Origin: Phycisphaerae bacterium
GTDB taxonomy: Bacteria; Planctomycetota; Phycisphaerae; Phycisphaerales; SM1A02
DNA: 14,332 bases
NCBI GenBank assembly: GCA_002690755.1
Contig: NZFT01000048.1
Coordinates: forward strand, 9,237 to 23,568
Direction of reading: 5' to 3'
Part shown: positions 1 to 5,420 of the stretch, one piece after another
Layout of the letters: the number at the start of each line of letters is the position of its first letter
How positions within the stretch are numbered: position 1 is the first letter of the stretch
The notes under the pieces: model-generated
Databases searched by the model: none
What the model saw: the letters and a program-made list of their open reading frames with translations, nothing else
What the model was told of the DNA's origin: nothing
Position numbers and translations under genes: made by a program

Positions 1-123
1 GAACAGCTCGATCGCGAAGATCGCGAGGGCGAGCAGGCCGAGGCCGATTCCGATGACGATCCATGAGCTGTCCGGTGGCAGGTCGGTCGGGGTCTGGGCG
101 AGGATCGCGAGGGTCTCGGTCAT
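1..123 (-). CDS. NfeD-like membrane protein, N-terminal 41 residues (cut by window edge)
   Basis: Starts at the ATG at 123-121 and reads out of the window with no stop. The 41 visible residues are a short polar N-terminus followed by one hydrophobic helix (about residues 21-41) ending in AIFAIELF. That ending resembles the helix preceding the glycine-rich loop in the neighbouring NfeD protein (LMLAAFELFLLPG), so I infer a second, short NfeD-domain protein. Its ATG overlaps the TGA of the upstream gene (ATGA at 120-123), and a GGAG lies 11 bases upstream inside that gene, so the two are probably translationally coupled. A flotillin-like partner (FloA/YqfA), which often follows NfeD genes, is the main alternative. 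Too little is visible to decide firmly. Confidence 0.6.
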   Translation of the reverse strand, partial: MTETLAILAQTPTDLPPDSSWIVIGIGLGLLALAIFAIELF

Positions 124-1868
124 GGTTCGATGCGCTCCACCTTGACGCCGAAGTCGTCCGCCGTGACGACCCGTACGCGAGCGCCGCGGTCGATGTAGGC
201 CCCGACGCTCTGGGCGTCGATCAGGCGGTCACCGAAGCGAACTCTTCCGGAAGTTCGAAGGGGTGAGACGACGATGCCTTCGGTTCCCGTCGGAATGATG
301 GTACCGATTGCGGGCGGGGGAGCCGGCAGGGGACGTCCGTTGGAATCATCCATGCCCACGCCAACCGCGTCGGCGAGGACGATCCGACGGGCGAACGAGA
401 GTCGCGGAATGTTCCGAAGGAGCAGCCAGATTCCGACGCCGCCGCCGATGAAACCGATGGTCGTCGCGAGCAGGCCGTGCACCAGCCCGTCCCGCACGCC
501 GTCGTCGAACGGCCGCCCACCGACGAAGGTGCCCACCAGGCCGACGAAGATGCAGATTCCCCCCGCGACACCGGCGAAGCCGAACCCGGGGAGAAGAAAC
601 AGCTCGAAGGCGGCGAGCATCAGTCCGATCAGAACGATCGCGACCGTCCACCACTCCGCCATGCCGGCGAGCAGGGGCGCACCCAGCAGCAGCCCGAGGG
701 CGGCGAGGGAGACGAGCCCGAAGGCCCCGTATCCCGGCGCGGCGGTCTCGATGAAGAAACCGATCAGCAGGACGGCGATGAGCACCGCTCGAACCGGCCA
801 GAGGGTCAGGAACCGGACCAGTCCTTCCGACCAGGTGGTCTCGTACCGGGTCGCGGACGTCGCGCCGAAGAACGCGAGAAGCTCCCGATCGTCGGCGACC
901 TCCGCACTGGTGAAGCCGTAGGCCGCGGCCTCATCGGCGCGGAGGACCAGAAGTTCGTCCCGGGTCACCACCTGGCCGAGAGGCACCCAGTCCGCCGCAT
1001 CCTCGGGCCCCAGCGTCGGTCTTCGCGACGGCAGATCCTGCAGAAATTCGATCGTCTCCTCCCGTTCGCTCGCGGTGGGGATCGGCTCGTCGGGATCCGC
1101 GGTGTCGAGAAGCCCGGTCAGCGGATCCCTCGACGGTACGGCGGGAAGCCGGGCGAGCCCGGTCGACGTCGGTGCCTCCCCGAAGATTCGTTCGTACTCC
1201 GGCGCATCGACGAAGAGTCGGTCGCCGGTTCGTCTGTTTCGAATGAGCCAGAGTTCCACGTCGACCGCGACGAAGGACTGGACCAGCTTCTCATCCCAAC
1301 CCTGTCGGCGGGCGTCGTACACCACTTCGGAGAGGAGCGGGGCTTCGATCTTGGCCCGCTCGGCCGCGGGAAGCTGTCGAAGTCCGACCACTGGCAGTCC
1401 CTGGATCGGCGCGGCGTCTCCGAAGACGCCGGATGGCGTGGTGATGATCTCGCGGGTCGAAAGCGCAATGATCGTTCCCGCGCTGAAGGCCTTGGGACGG
1501 ATCCATGCGACGGTGTTGGCCGGCGCCCGGGTTCGAATCAGTTCGAGGATGTCGTACGTCGCGAGCAGATCGCCCCCCGGCGTGTCCAGTTCGAGGACCA
1601 CGGCGTCGCATCCGTCGGCCGTCGCTTCCGCGAGTCGTCTTTCGAGAGAGCGGGTGGTCACCCCGTCGATGGGGCCGTGGATCGGCAGGATCGCCACCGA
1701 TTCGGCTTTCCGGCCGGCGGGAATCGCCACGGGACCGCCTGGCCCCGACTGGTGCCCGGTCGGGGCGGCCTCGGCCACCAGCCCCAGCAGCAGAAGCATG
1801 GAAGCGACAAGCCCGCCTGCTCGGGCGCGAGCAATCGCATGACGTTGGGAGGAGCGCGTCGGGTGCAT
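120..1868 (-). CDS. NfeD-type membrane-bound serine protease (ClpP class)
   Basis: 582 residues, a typical length for long-form NfeD proteins. Residues 1-35 form a signal peptide (arginine-rich start, then a hydrophobic run with MLLLLG). Residues 55-230 are a ClpP/crotonase-like domain with ELDTPGG (93-99) and FSAGT, in which Ser129 is the likely nucleophile. Lys173 lies at about the distance expected for the catalytic lysine of the family. Several transmembrane helices follow (about 355-485), including ELFLLPGFG, and residues 520-582 look like the soluble OB-fold NfeD domain. Family members cleave membrane or stomatin/flotillin-type partners; the substrate here is unknown. The ATG at 1868 has no Shine-Dalgarno but a TATGAT eight bases upstream, so the mRNA may be leaderless. 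The gene overlaps the next one by 4 bases. Confidence 0.88.
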   Translation of the reverse strand: MHPTRSSQRHAIARARAGGLVASMLLLLGLVAEAAPTGHQSGPGGPVAIPAGRKAESVAILPIHGPIDGVTTRSLERRLAEATADGCDAVVLELDTPGGDLLATYDILELIRTRAPANTVAWIRPKAFSAGTIIALSTREIITTPSGVFGDAAPIQGLPVVGLRQLPAAERAKIEAPLLSEVVYDARRQGWDEKLVQSFVAVDVELWLIRNRRTGDRLFVDAPEYERIFGEAPTSTGLARLPAVPSRDPLTGLLDTADPDEPIPTASEREETIEFLQDLPSRRPTLGPEDAADWVPLGQVVTRDELLVLRADEAAAYGFTSAEVADDRELLAFFGATSATRYETTWSEGLVRFLTLWPVRAVLIAVLLIGFFIETAAPGYGAFGLVSLAALGLLLGAPLLAGMAEWWTVAIVLIGLMLAAFELFLLPGFGFAGVAGGICIFVGLVGTFVGGRPFDDGVRDGLVHGLLATTIGFIGGGVGIWLLLRNIPRLSFARRIVLADAVGVGMDDSNGRPLPAPPPAIGTIIPTGTEGIVVSPLRTSGRVRFGDRLIDAQSVGAYIDRGARVRVVTADDFGVKVERIEP

Positions 1869-1876
1869 CGGGAATC

Positions 1877-1882
1877 ATCATA
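1877..1882 (-). promoter_or_regulatory. Candidate -10 box for the NfeD gene
   Basis: TATGAT on the minus strand matches the sigma70 -10 consensus at five of six bases. It lies eight bases before the ATG, so transcription would begin within a few bases of the start codon. No good -35 sits at normal spacing: a TTGACT at 1912-1907 is 24 bases away, which is too far. Inferred only. Confidence 0.35.
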
Positions 1883-1950
1883 GGACCCGGGTTTCGTCGA
1901 CGTGCGAGTCAAGTTCCGACGTCGTGCTGGAGATGGTCGCGAGCGAAAAG

Positions 1951-1983
1951 GAAGCCACCCGTGGACGATCCACGGGTGGCTTC
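1951..1983 (-). terminator. Rho-independent terminator after the prepilin-like genes
   Basis: A perfect 14-base inverted repeat (GAAGCCACCCGTGG at 1951-1964, its complement at 1970-1983) with a 5-base loop. Read on the minus strand, the stem is followed by CTTTTCGC, giving a short U-rich tail. It begins 37 bases beyond the stop codon of the prepilin-like gene, so it should separate that unit from the NfeD genes. Confidence 0.8.
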
Positions 1984-2020
1984 GAATTCTGAAGCCGGAC
2001 GACGCCGGTTCGGGCTGGAA

Positions 2021-2887
2021 TCAGTCCCAGCTGATGGCGGATTCCCAGTTGAACGTCTGGCAGTCGCCACCGGTCGCTGAACCGGTGTCGGTGACGCACA
2101 GGAAGACGTCGGCGCCTTCACCGTCCAGATCGATGTCCTCGGCGAAGAGGGTGTCTTCGACGATCAATCCGTTGTCGTCGATCTGGGCGAGCGTGCTCGG
2201 CGCGAAGGTCCGCGTCAGTTCGACGTGGTTGTCGTTGTAGCAGATGCCACCGATCCACTCCTTGCGGGTGCCGTGGATCTGCAGCGTCTTCGAGCCGAGG
2301 TACGTGTCCTCGTCGTAGCTCGAGTTCTCGACACCGCGGTTGCCGATGACGGCGAACTTGGAGTCGAGGGACTTCCGCCACTGGCGGGACTTGCGATCAC
2401 CGTAGAGAAGGCAGGTTCCGTAGCTCGTGTTGCAGGTCTGCTGAAGGTCGGCCTTGAACCTCGAGAAGTTATTGGTGTCCCAGAACTTGTCGAGGGGCGG
2501 GCTGTACGACTCGAGGTCGTAGGTCGAGGCGATGGCGACGTTCGCCGACGCCTCACTCGGGCTCACGAGGATCTGGGGCGTGGCGTACTCCGCGGAGATG
2601 GTCGCGCCGAAGAGGTTGGCGTGACTGTTCACGCTCTGATCCTCCGGACCCTTGCCGGGCGTGTTGCCGCACCGGTTGACGAGCCCGGGGGTGGGGAAGA
2701 TGTCGTTGTAATCGGTCGACATGATCAGCCAGCCCTTGTGGGTCTGGTTCAACTGCGTCGAATCCTTCACCTGGCGGGCCGAGGCACGGGCCTTGGCGAG
2801 TGCCGGCAGCAGGAGGCCGAGCAGGAGGGCGATGATCGCCATCACGACGAGCAGCTCGATGAGCGTGAAGCCGTTTTGTTTTCGCAT
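2021..2887 (-). CDS. Prepilin-type secreted protein (type II secretion/pilin-like N-terminus), first paralog
   Basis: 288 residues from the ATG at 2887. The N-terminus MRKQNGFTLIELL is a class III prepilin signal: cleavage is expected after Gly6, leaving methylatable Phe+1 and Glu+5, followed by a hydrophobic helix to about residue 31. The rest is a long globular domain with several cysteines and a conserved GGICYNDNHVE segment near the C-terminus, reminiscent of the histidine-containing C-terminal motif of planctomycete pseudopilin-like families. The start is fixed by GGAG at 2900-2897, nine bases before the ATG; an in-frame TTG at 2902 overlaps that Shine-Dalgarno and is unlikely to be used. 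It is homologous along its length to the gene just upstream (2962-3942) and probably cotranscribed with it. Processing by a PilD-like peptidase is expected; the exact role is unknown. Confidence 0.87.
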   Translation of the reverse strand: MRKQNGFTLIELLVVMAIIALLLGLLLPALAKARASARQVKDSTQLNQTHKGWLIMSTDYNDIFPTPGLVNRCGNTPGKGPEDQSVNSHANLFGATISAEYATPQILVSPSEASANVAIASTYDLESYSPPLDKFWDTNNFSRFKADLQQTCNTSYGTCLLYGDRKSRQWRKSLDSKFAVIGNRGVENSSYDEDTYLGSKTLQIHGTRKEWIGGICYNDNHVELTRTFAPSTLAQIDDNGLIVEDTLFAEDIDLDGEGADVFLCVTDTGSATGGDCQTFNWESAISWD

Positions 2888-2902
2888 GATTTTGAACTCC
2901 AA
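2888..2902 (-). promoter_or_regulatory. Shine-Dalgarno fixing the start of the first prepilin-like gene
   Basis: Minus strand TTGGAG followed by nine bases and then ATG (2887-2885). The core GGAG is at 2900-2897. It argues for the ATG over the upstream TTG. Confidence 0.75.
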
Positions 2903-2913
2903 TGTTCTGAAGT

Positions 2914-2933
2914 GAGCGGGGTCGATTCCGCTC
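2914..2933 (-). other. Small inverted repeat between the two prepilin-like genes
   Basis: GAGCGG (2914-2919) and CCGCTC (2928-2933) form a 6-bp stem with an 8-base loop in the 74-base gap between the prepilin-like genes. No U-run follows on the minus strand, so this may be a weak attenuator or processing hairpin rather than a terminator. Confidence 0.35.
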
Positions 2934-2961
2934 GGGAGATTCTTGTACGGAATGGGTCAGA

Positions 2962-3942
2962 TCAGTTCGGACGCTTCGCGTCGTAGATCGCGGTGCACTT
3001 GGGTTCTCCGGGAGCGCCTTCGATGACGATCTCGTTCATCGCGAGCCAGGTGTCACCGGCTTCCCAGGTGTTGCAGTCCTCGAATTCGGCGGCGAAGATG
3101 TTGTCCTTCGCGAGTTCGCGATCGCCACATTCGTAGGCGACGTTGCTCGGGAAGAAGTTCTTGCTGTACTCCACATGGTTGTCGTTGTAGACGACGTTGC
3201 CCTGCCACTCGGTGTCGGGGCCCATGAAGAGAAGCGTCCAGCTCTTCCGATACTCGTCCGAGGAGGTGTCACCGTTCTTGGTGCCACGGGTCGCGAAGAC
3301 GGGCTTCGAACTGTTCTGGTTGTTGCGCCAGGTGTTGGTCTTCCGGTCACCGCAGAGCATGAGGTGGGCGAAGGAGCAGTGTGACCGGCCGTAGGGAGCC
3401 GCGCGATTGATCTTCGAAAGGAAGACCTGGTTCGCCGCGCCCTGGGGGCTGGTTCCAGGGCTGACGGTCACCGGGTCGGGGGTGTCGCCCATCCAGTAGA
3501 TGTCGGTCGCAGGGTCGATGACCCCGTATTCGTAGCTGATCGAATCATCCGCGGCGTTGTCGCCGTACTTCGCGACCACGGGGTTCGCTTCCACCGGGCT
3601 GACGACGATGTCGTCGTTGAAGTAGCCCTGGCCGATCATCGCGGAGTAGAGGTGACCGGTCGAGTTCTTCTTCCAGTTCTCGGGGCCGAAGCCGGGCTGT
3701 CGGCCGATCCGGGGATCGGTGAAGCGATTGATCCGGCCCGGGGAGGGCAGGTAGCCGTTGGGGTCGTCGTTCGACCAGATGAGGCAGGCCTTGTGGATCT
3801 GGGCCTGCTGGTTCGAATCCTTCACGACTCGTGCGGCCAGCTGGGCGCGGGAGAGTGCGGGAAGGAGAAGTCCGATGAGCAGCGCGATGATCGCGATGAC
3901 CACCAGCAACTCGACGAGGGTGAAACCGTTGCGCTTTCGCAT
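2962..3942 (-). CDS. Prepilin-type secreted protein, second paralog
   Basis: 326 residues from the ATG at 3942. MRKRNGFTLVELL is again a class III prepilin signal (cleavage after Gly6, Glu at +5), followed by a hydrophobic helix to about residue 31. The soluble domain parallels the downstream paralog: VKDSNQQAQIHKACLIWS, SPGRINRF, VVSPVEANPVVA, CGDRKTNTWR and VVYNDNHVEYS each have a counterpart. The start is set by GGAGG at 3955-3951, eight bases before the ATG; an in-frame TTG at 3957 overlaps this site. It is first in the minus-strand pair, 74 bases ahead of its paralog. The nearest convincing promoter is about 620 bases upstream. Probably a pseudopilin-like secreted or surface protein; specific function not recognised. 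Confidence 0.87.
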   Translation of the reverse strand: MRKRNGFTLVELLVVIAIIALLIGLLLPALSRAQLAARVVKDSNQQAQIHKACLIWSNDDPNGYLPSPGRINRFTDPRIGRQPGFGPENWKKNSTGHLYSAMIGQGYFNDDIVVSPVEANPVVAKYGDNAADDSISYEYGVIDPATDIYWMGDTPDPVTVSPGTSPQGAANQVFLSKINRAAPYGRSHCSFAHLMLCGDRKTNTWRNNQNSSKPVFATRGTKNGDTSSDEYRKSWTLLFMGPDTEWQGNVVYNDNHVEYSKNFFPSNVAYECGDRELAKDNIFAAEFEDCNTWEAGDTWLAMNEIVIEGAPGEPKCTAIYDAKRPN

Positions 3943-3957
3943 GTGTGGGGCCTCCAA
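3943..3957 (-). promoter_or_regulatory. Shine-Dalgarno fixing the start of the second prepilin-like gene
   Basis: Minus strand TTGGAGG, eight bases, then ATG at 3942. The same TTGGAG arrangement precedes the paralog at 2902, supporting duplication of gene and translation signal together. Confidence 0.75.
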
Positions 3958-4037
3958 GAAGCAGGAGCCTGAAAAGGAATTCGGCGATCAGACGAACGCC
4001 GCGATGAACACGATGAATCGGGACTCCCCTCTACGAC

Positions 4038-4052
4038 TCTCCGAAGCGGAGA
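4038..4052. other. Inverted repeat in the prepilin leader
   Basis: TCTCCG (4038-4043) and CGGAGA (4047-4052) form a perfect 6-bp stem around a 3-base loop, about 100 bases upstream of the prepilin start. It may fold in the minus-strand leader RNA; no U-run follows. Confidence 0.35.
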
Positions 4053-4084
4053 AGCAGAGTTCCACCGACCGTGACCGGGCGGGA

Positions 4085-4098
4085 GGAAGGAAGGAAGG
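4085..4098. repeat. GGAA tetranucleotide microrepeat
   Basis: Three uninterrupted GGAA units plus GG on the plus strand, preceded by GGGA. On the minus strand it reads as a pyrimidine tract containing CCTCC, which would be complementary to a Shine-Dalgarno in the same leader RNA. Possibly chance. Confidence 0.5.
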
Positions 4099-4140
4099 CC
4101 CGAAGATGAGCCTGTAGGAATGTGCGGTTGGAGGACCCTC

Positions 4141-4191
4141 GTGATTCGAAACCGCATCAGGTGGATGCAGAAGTTCGATTCCCGCGATCAC
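4141..4191. other. Nested three-helix inverted repeat (possible structured leader RNA)
   Basis: Three complementary pairs nest inside each other: GTGAT/ATCAC (4141-4145, 4187-4191), TCGAA/TTCGA (4146-4150, 4174-4178) and GCATC/GATGC (4154-4158, 4164-4168) with a 5-base loop. Together they make about 15 bp of imperfect hairpin. On the minus strand the apical loop reads CACCT, complementary to an AGGTG-type ribosome site. Function unknown. Confidence 0.4.
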
Positions 4192-4272
4192 CATCTGAAC
4201 CCGGGACCGGCAGGATGTGAATCAGTTCGATTCTCGAGGTCCTGACCAGGGTGGAGTTGGTGATCCAGCCGC

Positions 4273-4318
4273 AAACGAGCCCGACCTCGGAAGTCCGGAG
4301 GGAGCTTCAGGCTCGTTT
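4273..4318. other. Long-loop inverted repeat ending in a T-run
   Basis: AAACGAGCC (4273-4281) and GGCTCGTTT (4310-4318) are perfect 9-base arms around 28 bases. On the plus strand the second arm runs into TTTT, terminator-like; on the minus strand it would fold within the prepilin leader. Confidence 0.4.
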
Positions 4319-4463
4319 TCCAGCCGATGAAGGCGGTTGGAGAGTCGGAAGCAACTGCAGGAAAGCCACGACCCGTTCAGTGGGTCGCTCGGTCGGTATG
4401 TCTCGGGCGGCGGCGGATGATTGCCGAGGTGAGTCGGCGAATGAGGGCAGGTGAGCGTGGTGA

Positions 4464-4486
4464 CCGGCGTTGAATTATGACGCCGG
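4464..4486. other. Inverted repeat near the start of the prepilin leader
   Basis: CCGGCGT (4464-4470) and ACGCCGG (4480-4486) form a perfect 7-bp GC-rich stem with a 9-base AT-rich loop. On the minus-strand transcript it would begin about 75 bases after the predicted start site, just after a second hairpin at 4490-4506. Confidence 0.45.
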
Positions 4487-4489
4487 AGA

Positions 4490-4506
4490 TCCGGATGTAT
4501 TCCGGA
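4490..4506. other. TCCGGA palindrome pair
   Basis: Two TCCGGA palindromes (4490-4495 and 4501-4506) separated by TGTAT can fold as a 6-bp hairpin in RNA or act as two copies of a protein site in DNA. They lie about 55-70 bases downstream of the predicted minus-strand transcription start. Confidence 0.4.
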
Positions 4507-4569
4507 GGCTCGAAATATGAAGGACCTGCCGCAGCCCGTATCGAAGGTGTCTGTGAACCAGACGCCACA

Positions 4570-4597
4570 AGGATATTCCGTCTGTCGGACCTGTCAA
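4570..4597 (-). promoter_or_regulatory. Sigma70-type promoter pointing toward the prepilin-like genes
   Basis: On the minus strand, consensus TTGACA (4597-4592), a 16-base spacer, then TATCCT (4575-4570; four of six matches). Transcription would start near 4562 and run about 620 bases before the prepilin ATG. This is among the best promoter matches in the window. Confidence 0.65.
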
Positions 4598-4828
4598 GTT
4601 CCTCCAATTGGCGATCGGGGCGGCAAAAGTCCTCTTGAACCACCTTTTCGAGCGTCTGTCGGGGGAGATTTTCGCATCCGCGCTCGATACTAGGTCCGAA
4701 TTCGAGCCTGAACCGCCGTTCGGTCTCCTCGGCCAGATGGACCTCTTCAGCCCCGCGTCTTGATCTCGAAGCGAGGTGAGGGAGTCGCTTGAATCATCGA
4801 AAAACGGGGATGATGACCTTCAATCGCG

Positions 4829-4837
4829 TGCTATGGT
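4829..4837 (+). promoter_or_regulatory. Candidate extended -10 promoter for the RidA-family gene
   Basis: TGC followed by TATGGT (4832-4837; four of six matches) gives an extended -10 with no recognisable -35. The start site would be near 4844, leaving a leader of about 90 bases. Confidence 0.4.
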
Positions 4838-4853
4838 CCCGCTGCCCGGTGAA

Positions 4854-4883
4854 GGCCGTTGGGCCGGTGCCCGGGTGACGGCC
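4854..4883 (+). other. GC-rich hairpin in the RidA gene leader
   Basis: Outer arms GGCCGT (4854-4859) and ACGGCC (4878-4883) enclose an inner GGGC/GCCC hairpin (4861-4864, 4869-4872) with a 4-base loop. It lies in the predicted 5' leader, ending 41 bases before the Shine-Dalgarno. A regulatory role is only a possibility. Confidence 0.4.
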
Positions 4884-4924
4884 GCTCCAGACACGAGCCG
4901 CACCGTCGTTCCAAGGACTCAGAT

Positions 4925-4929
4925 GGAGG
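4925..4929 (+). promoter_or_regulatory. Shine-Dalgarno that selects a GTG start for the RidA gene
   Basis: GGAGG seven bases before GTG at 4937. The ATG at 4930 abuts the site and opens an 18-codon dead-end frame, so GTG is the credible start. Confidence 0.75.
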
Positions 4930-4936
4930 ATGAACG

Positions 4937-5401
4937 GTGAATTCGATCGAATCCAGACTCAAGGATCTGGGCATCGACCTTCCTGATGCCCCGAAGCCGG
5001 TCGCTTCCTACGTGCCGGCGGTTCGCACCGGCAACCTGCTCGTGGTCAGCGGGCAGCTCGCCTTCGAGGACGGACTCCTCGCCAGTACCGGCGCGGTCCC
5101 CTCCTCGACCTCGGTGGAGGACGCGATTTCGGCGGCGCGGCGGTGTGCGATCAACGGCATCGCGGTCGCACGATCCGCGCTGGAAGGCGACCTCGATCTC
5201 ATTCGCCGGGTGGTGCGGTTGGGCGTCTTCGTCCAGAGCGACGCGGGATTCGACGCACAGCCGCTCGTGGCGAACGGCGCCAGTGATCTGATGGTCGAGG
5301 TCTTCGGGGAGGCGGGACGACATGCCCGGGCCGCGGTCGGCGTCAGCGCACTGCCACTCGACGCCTCGGTCGAGATCGAGTTCATGTTCGAGGTCGGTTG
5401 A
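4937..5401 (+). CDS. RidA/YjgF/UK114-family protein
   Basis: 154 residues, matching the slightly longer YjgF-like subgroup with an N-terminal helix before the core fold. Features: LLVVSGQLAFEDG (34-46), the central helix RRCAINGIAVARSALEG (68-84), and the C-terminal ARAAVGVSALPLDASVEIEF (130-149). Arg131 aligns with the arginine that RidA uses to bind the carboxylate of reactive imines, and Glu148 with the conserved acidic residue. A deaminase acting on 2-aminoacrylate-like imines in the cytoplasm is plausible, though this subgroup is less well characterised. The start is GTG, set by GGAGG at 4925-4929 with a 7-base spacer; the ATG at 4930 is out of frame and touches the Shine-Dalgarno. It converges on the kinase gene with a 19-base gap. 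Confidence 0.88.
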   Translation: MNSIESRLKDLGIDLPDAPKPVASYVPAVRTGNLLVVSGQLAFEDGLLASTGAVPSSTSVEDAISAARRCAINGIAVARSALEGDLDLIRRVVRLGVFVQSDAGFDAQPLVANGASDLMVEVFGEAGRHARAAVGVSALPLDASVEIEFMFEVG

Positions 5402-5420
5402 CCGGATCGCGGACGGTCCT

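Larger units (their letters stand above)
3943..4936. other. Gene-poor region of about 1 kb between the prepilin pair and the RidA gene
   Basis: No convincing protein gene on either strand: the short open frames at 4251-4454 (plus) and 4377-4643 (minus) lack a ribosome site, recognisable motifs or the codon bias of the neighbours. It holds a near-consensus minus-strand promoter (4570-4597), an extended -10 for the RidA gene (4829-4837), a GGAA microrepeat, and several inverted repeats. Between the minus promoter and the prepilin start lie roughly 620 transcribed but apparently untranslated bases. No tRNA could be folded here. Confidence 0.65.

Noticed and set aside
477..1883. Long plus-strand open frame (468 codons)
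   Set aside because: It lies opposite the NfeD protease gene, is charged and low-complexity without motifs, and is explained by the high-GC codon bias of the real gene.
4141..4192. tRNA-like TTCGATTCCCGC...CACCA stretch
   Set aside because: The T-arm stem does not pair and there is no matching D-arm or anticodon arm, so it is not a tRNA gene.
4350..4366. Sigma54-like TGGC...TTGC on the minus strand
   Set aside because: Spacing between the GG and GC elements is 13 bases rather than the required 10.
4251..4454. Plus-strand open frame of 67 codons in the gene-poor gap
   Set aside because: No ribosome site before its GTG, Arg/Ser-rich shadow-like composition, no motif.
4377..4643. Minus-strand open frame of 88 codons in the gene-poor gap
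   Set aside because: It starts upstream of and contains the predicted promoter, lacks a ribosome site and has no motif or codon bias like the neighbours.
4686..4691. GATACT -10-like box on the plus strand
   Set aside because: No -35 at acceptable spacing, no extended -10, and about 245 bases from the nearest gene start.
5400..5418. GACCG/CGGTC hairpin between the convergent RidA and kinase genes
   Set aside because: Only a 5-bp stem with a 9-base loop and no U-run; too weak to call a bidirectional terminator.
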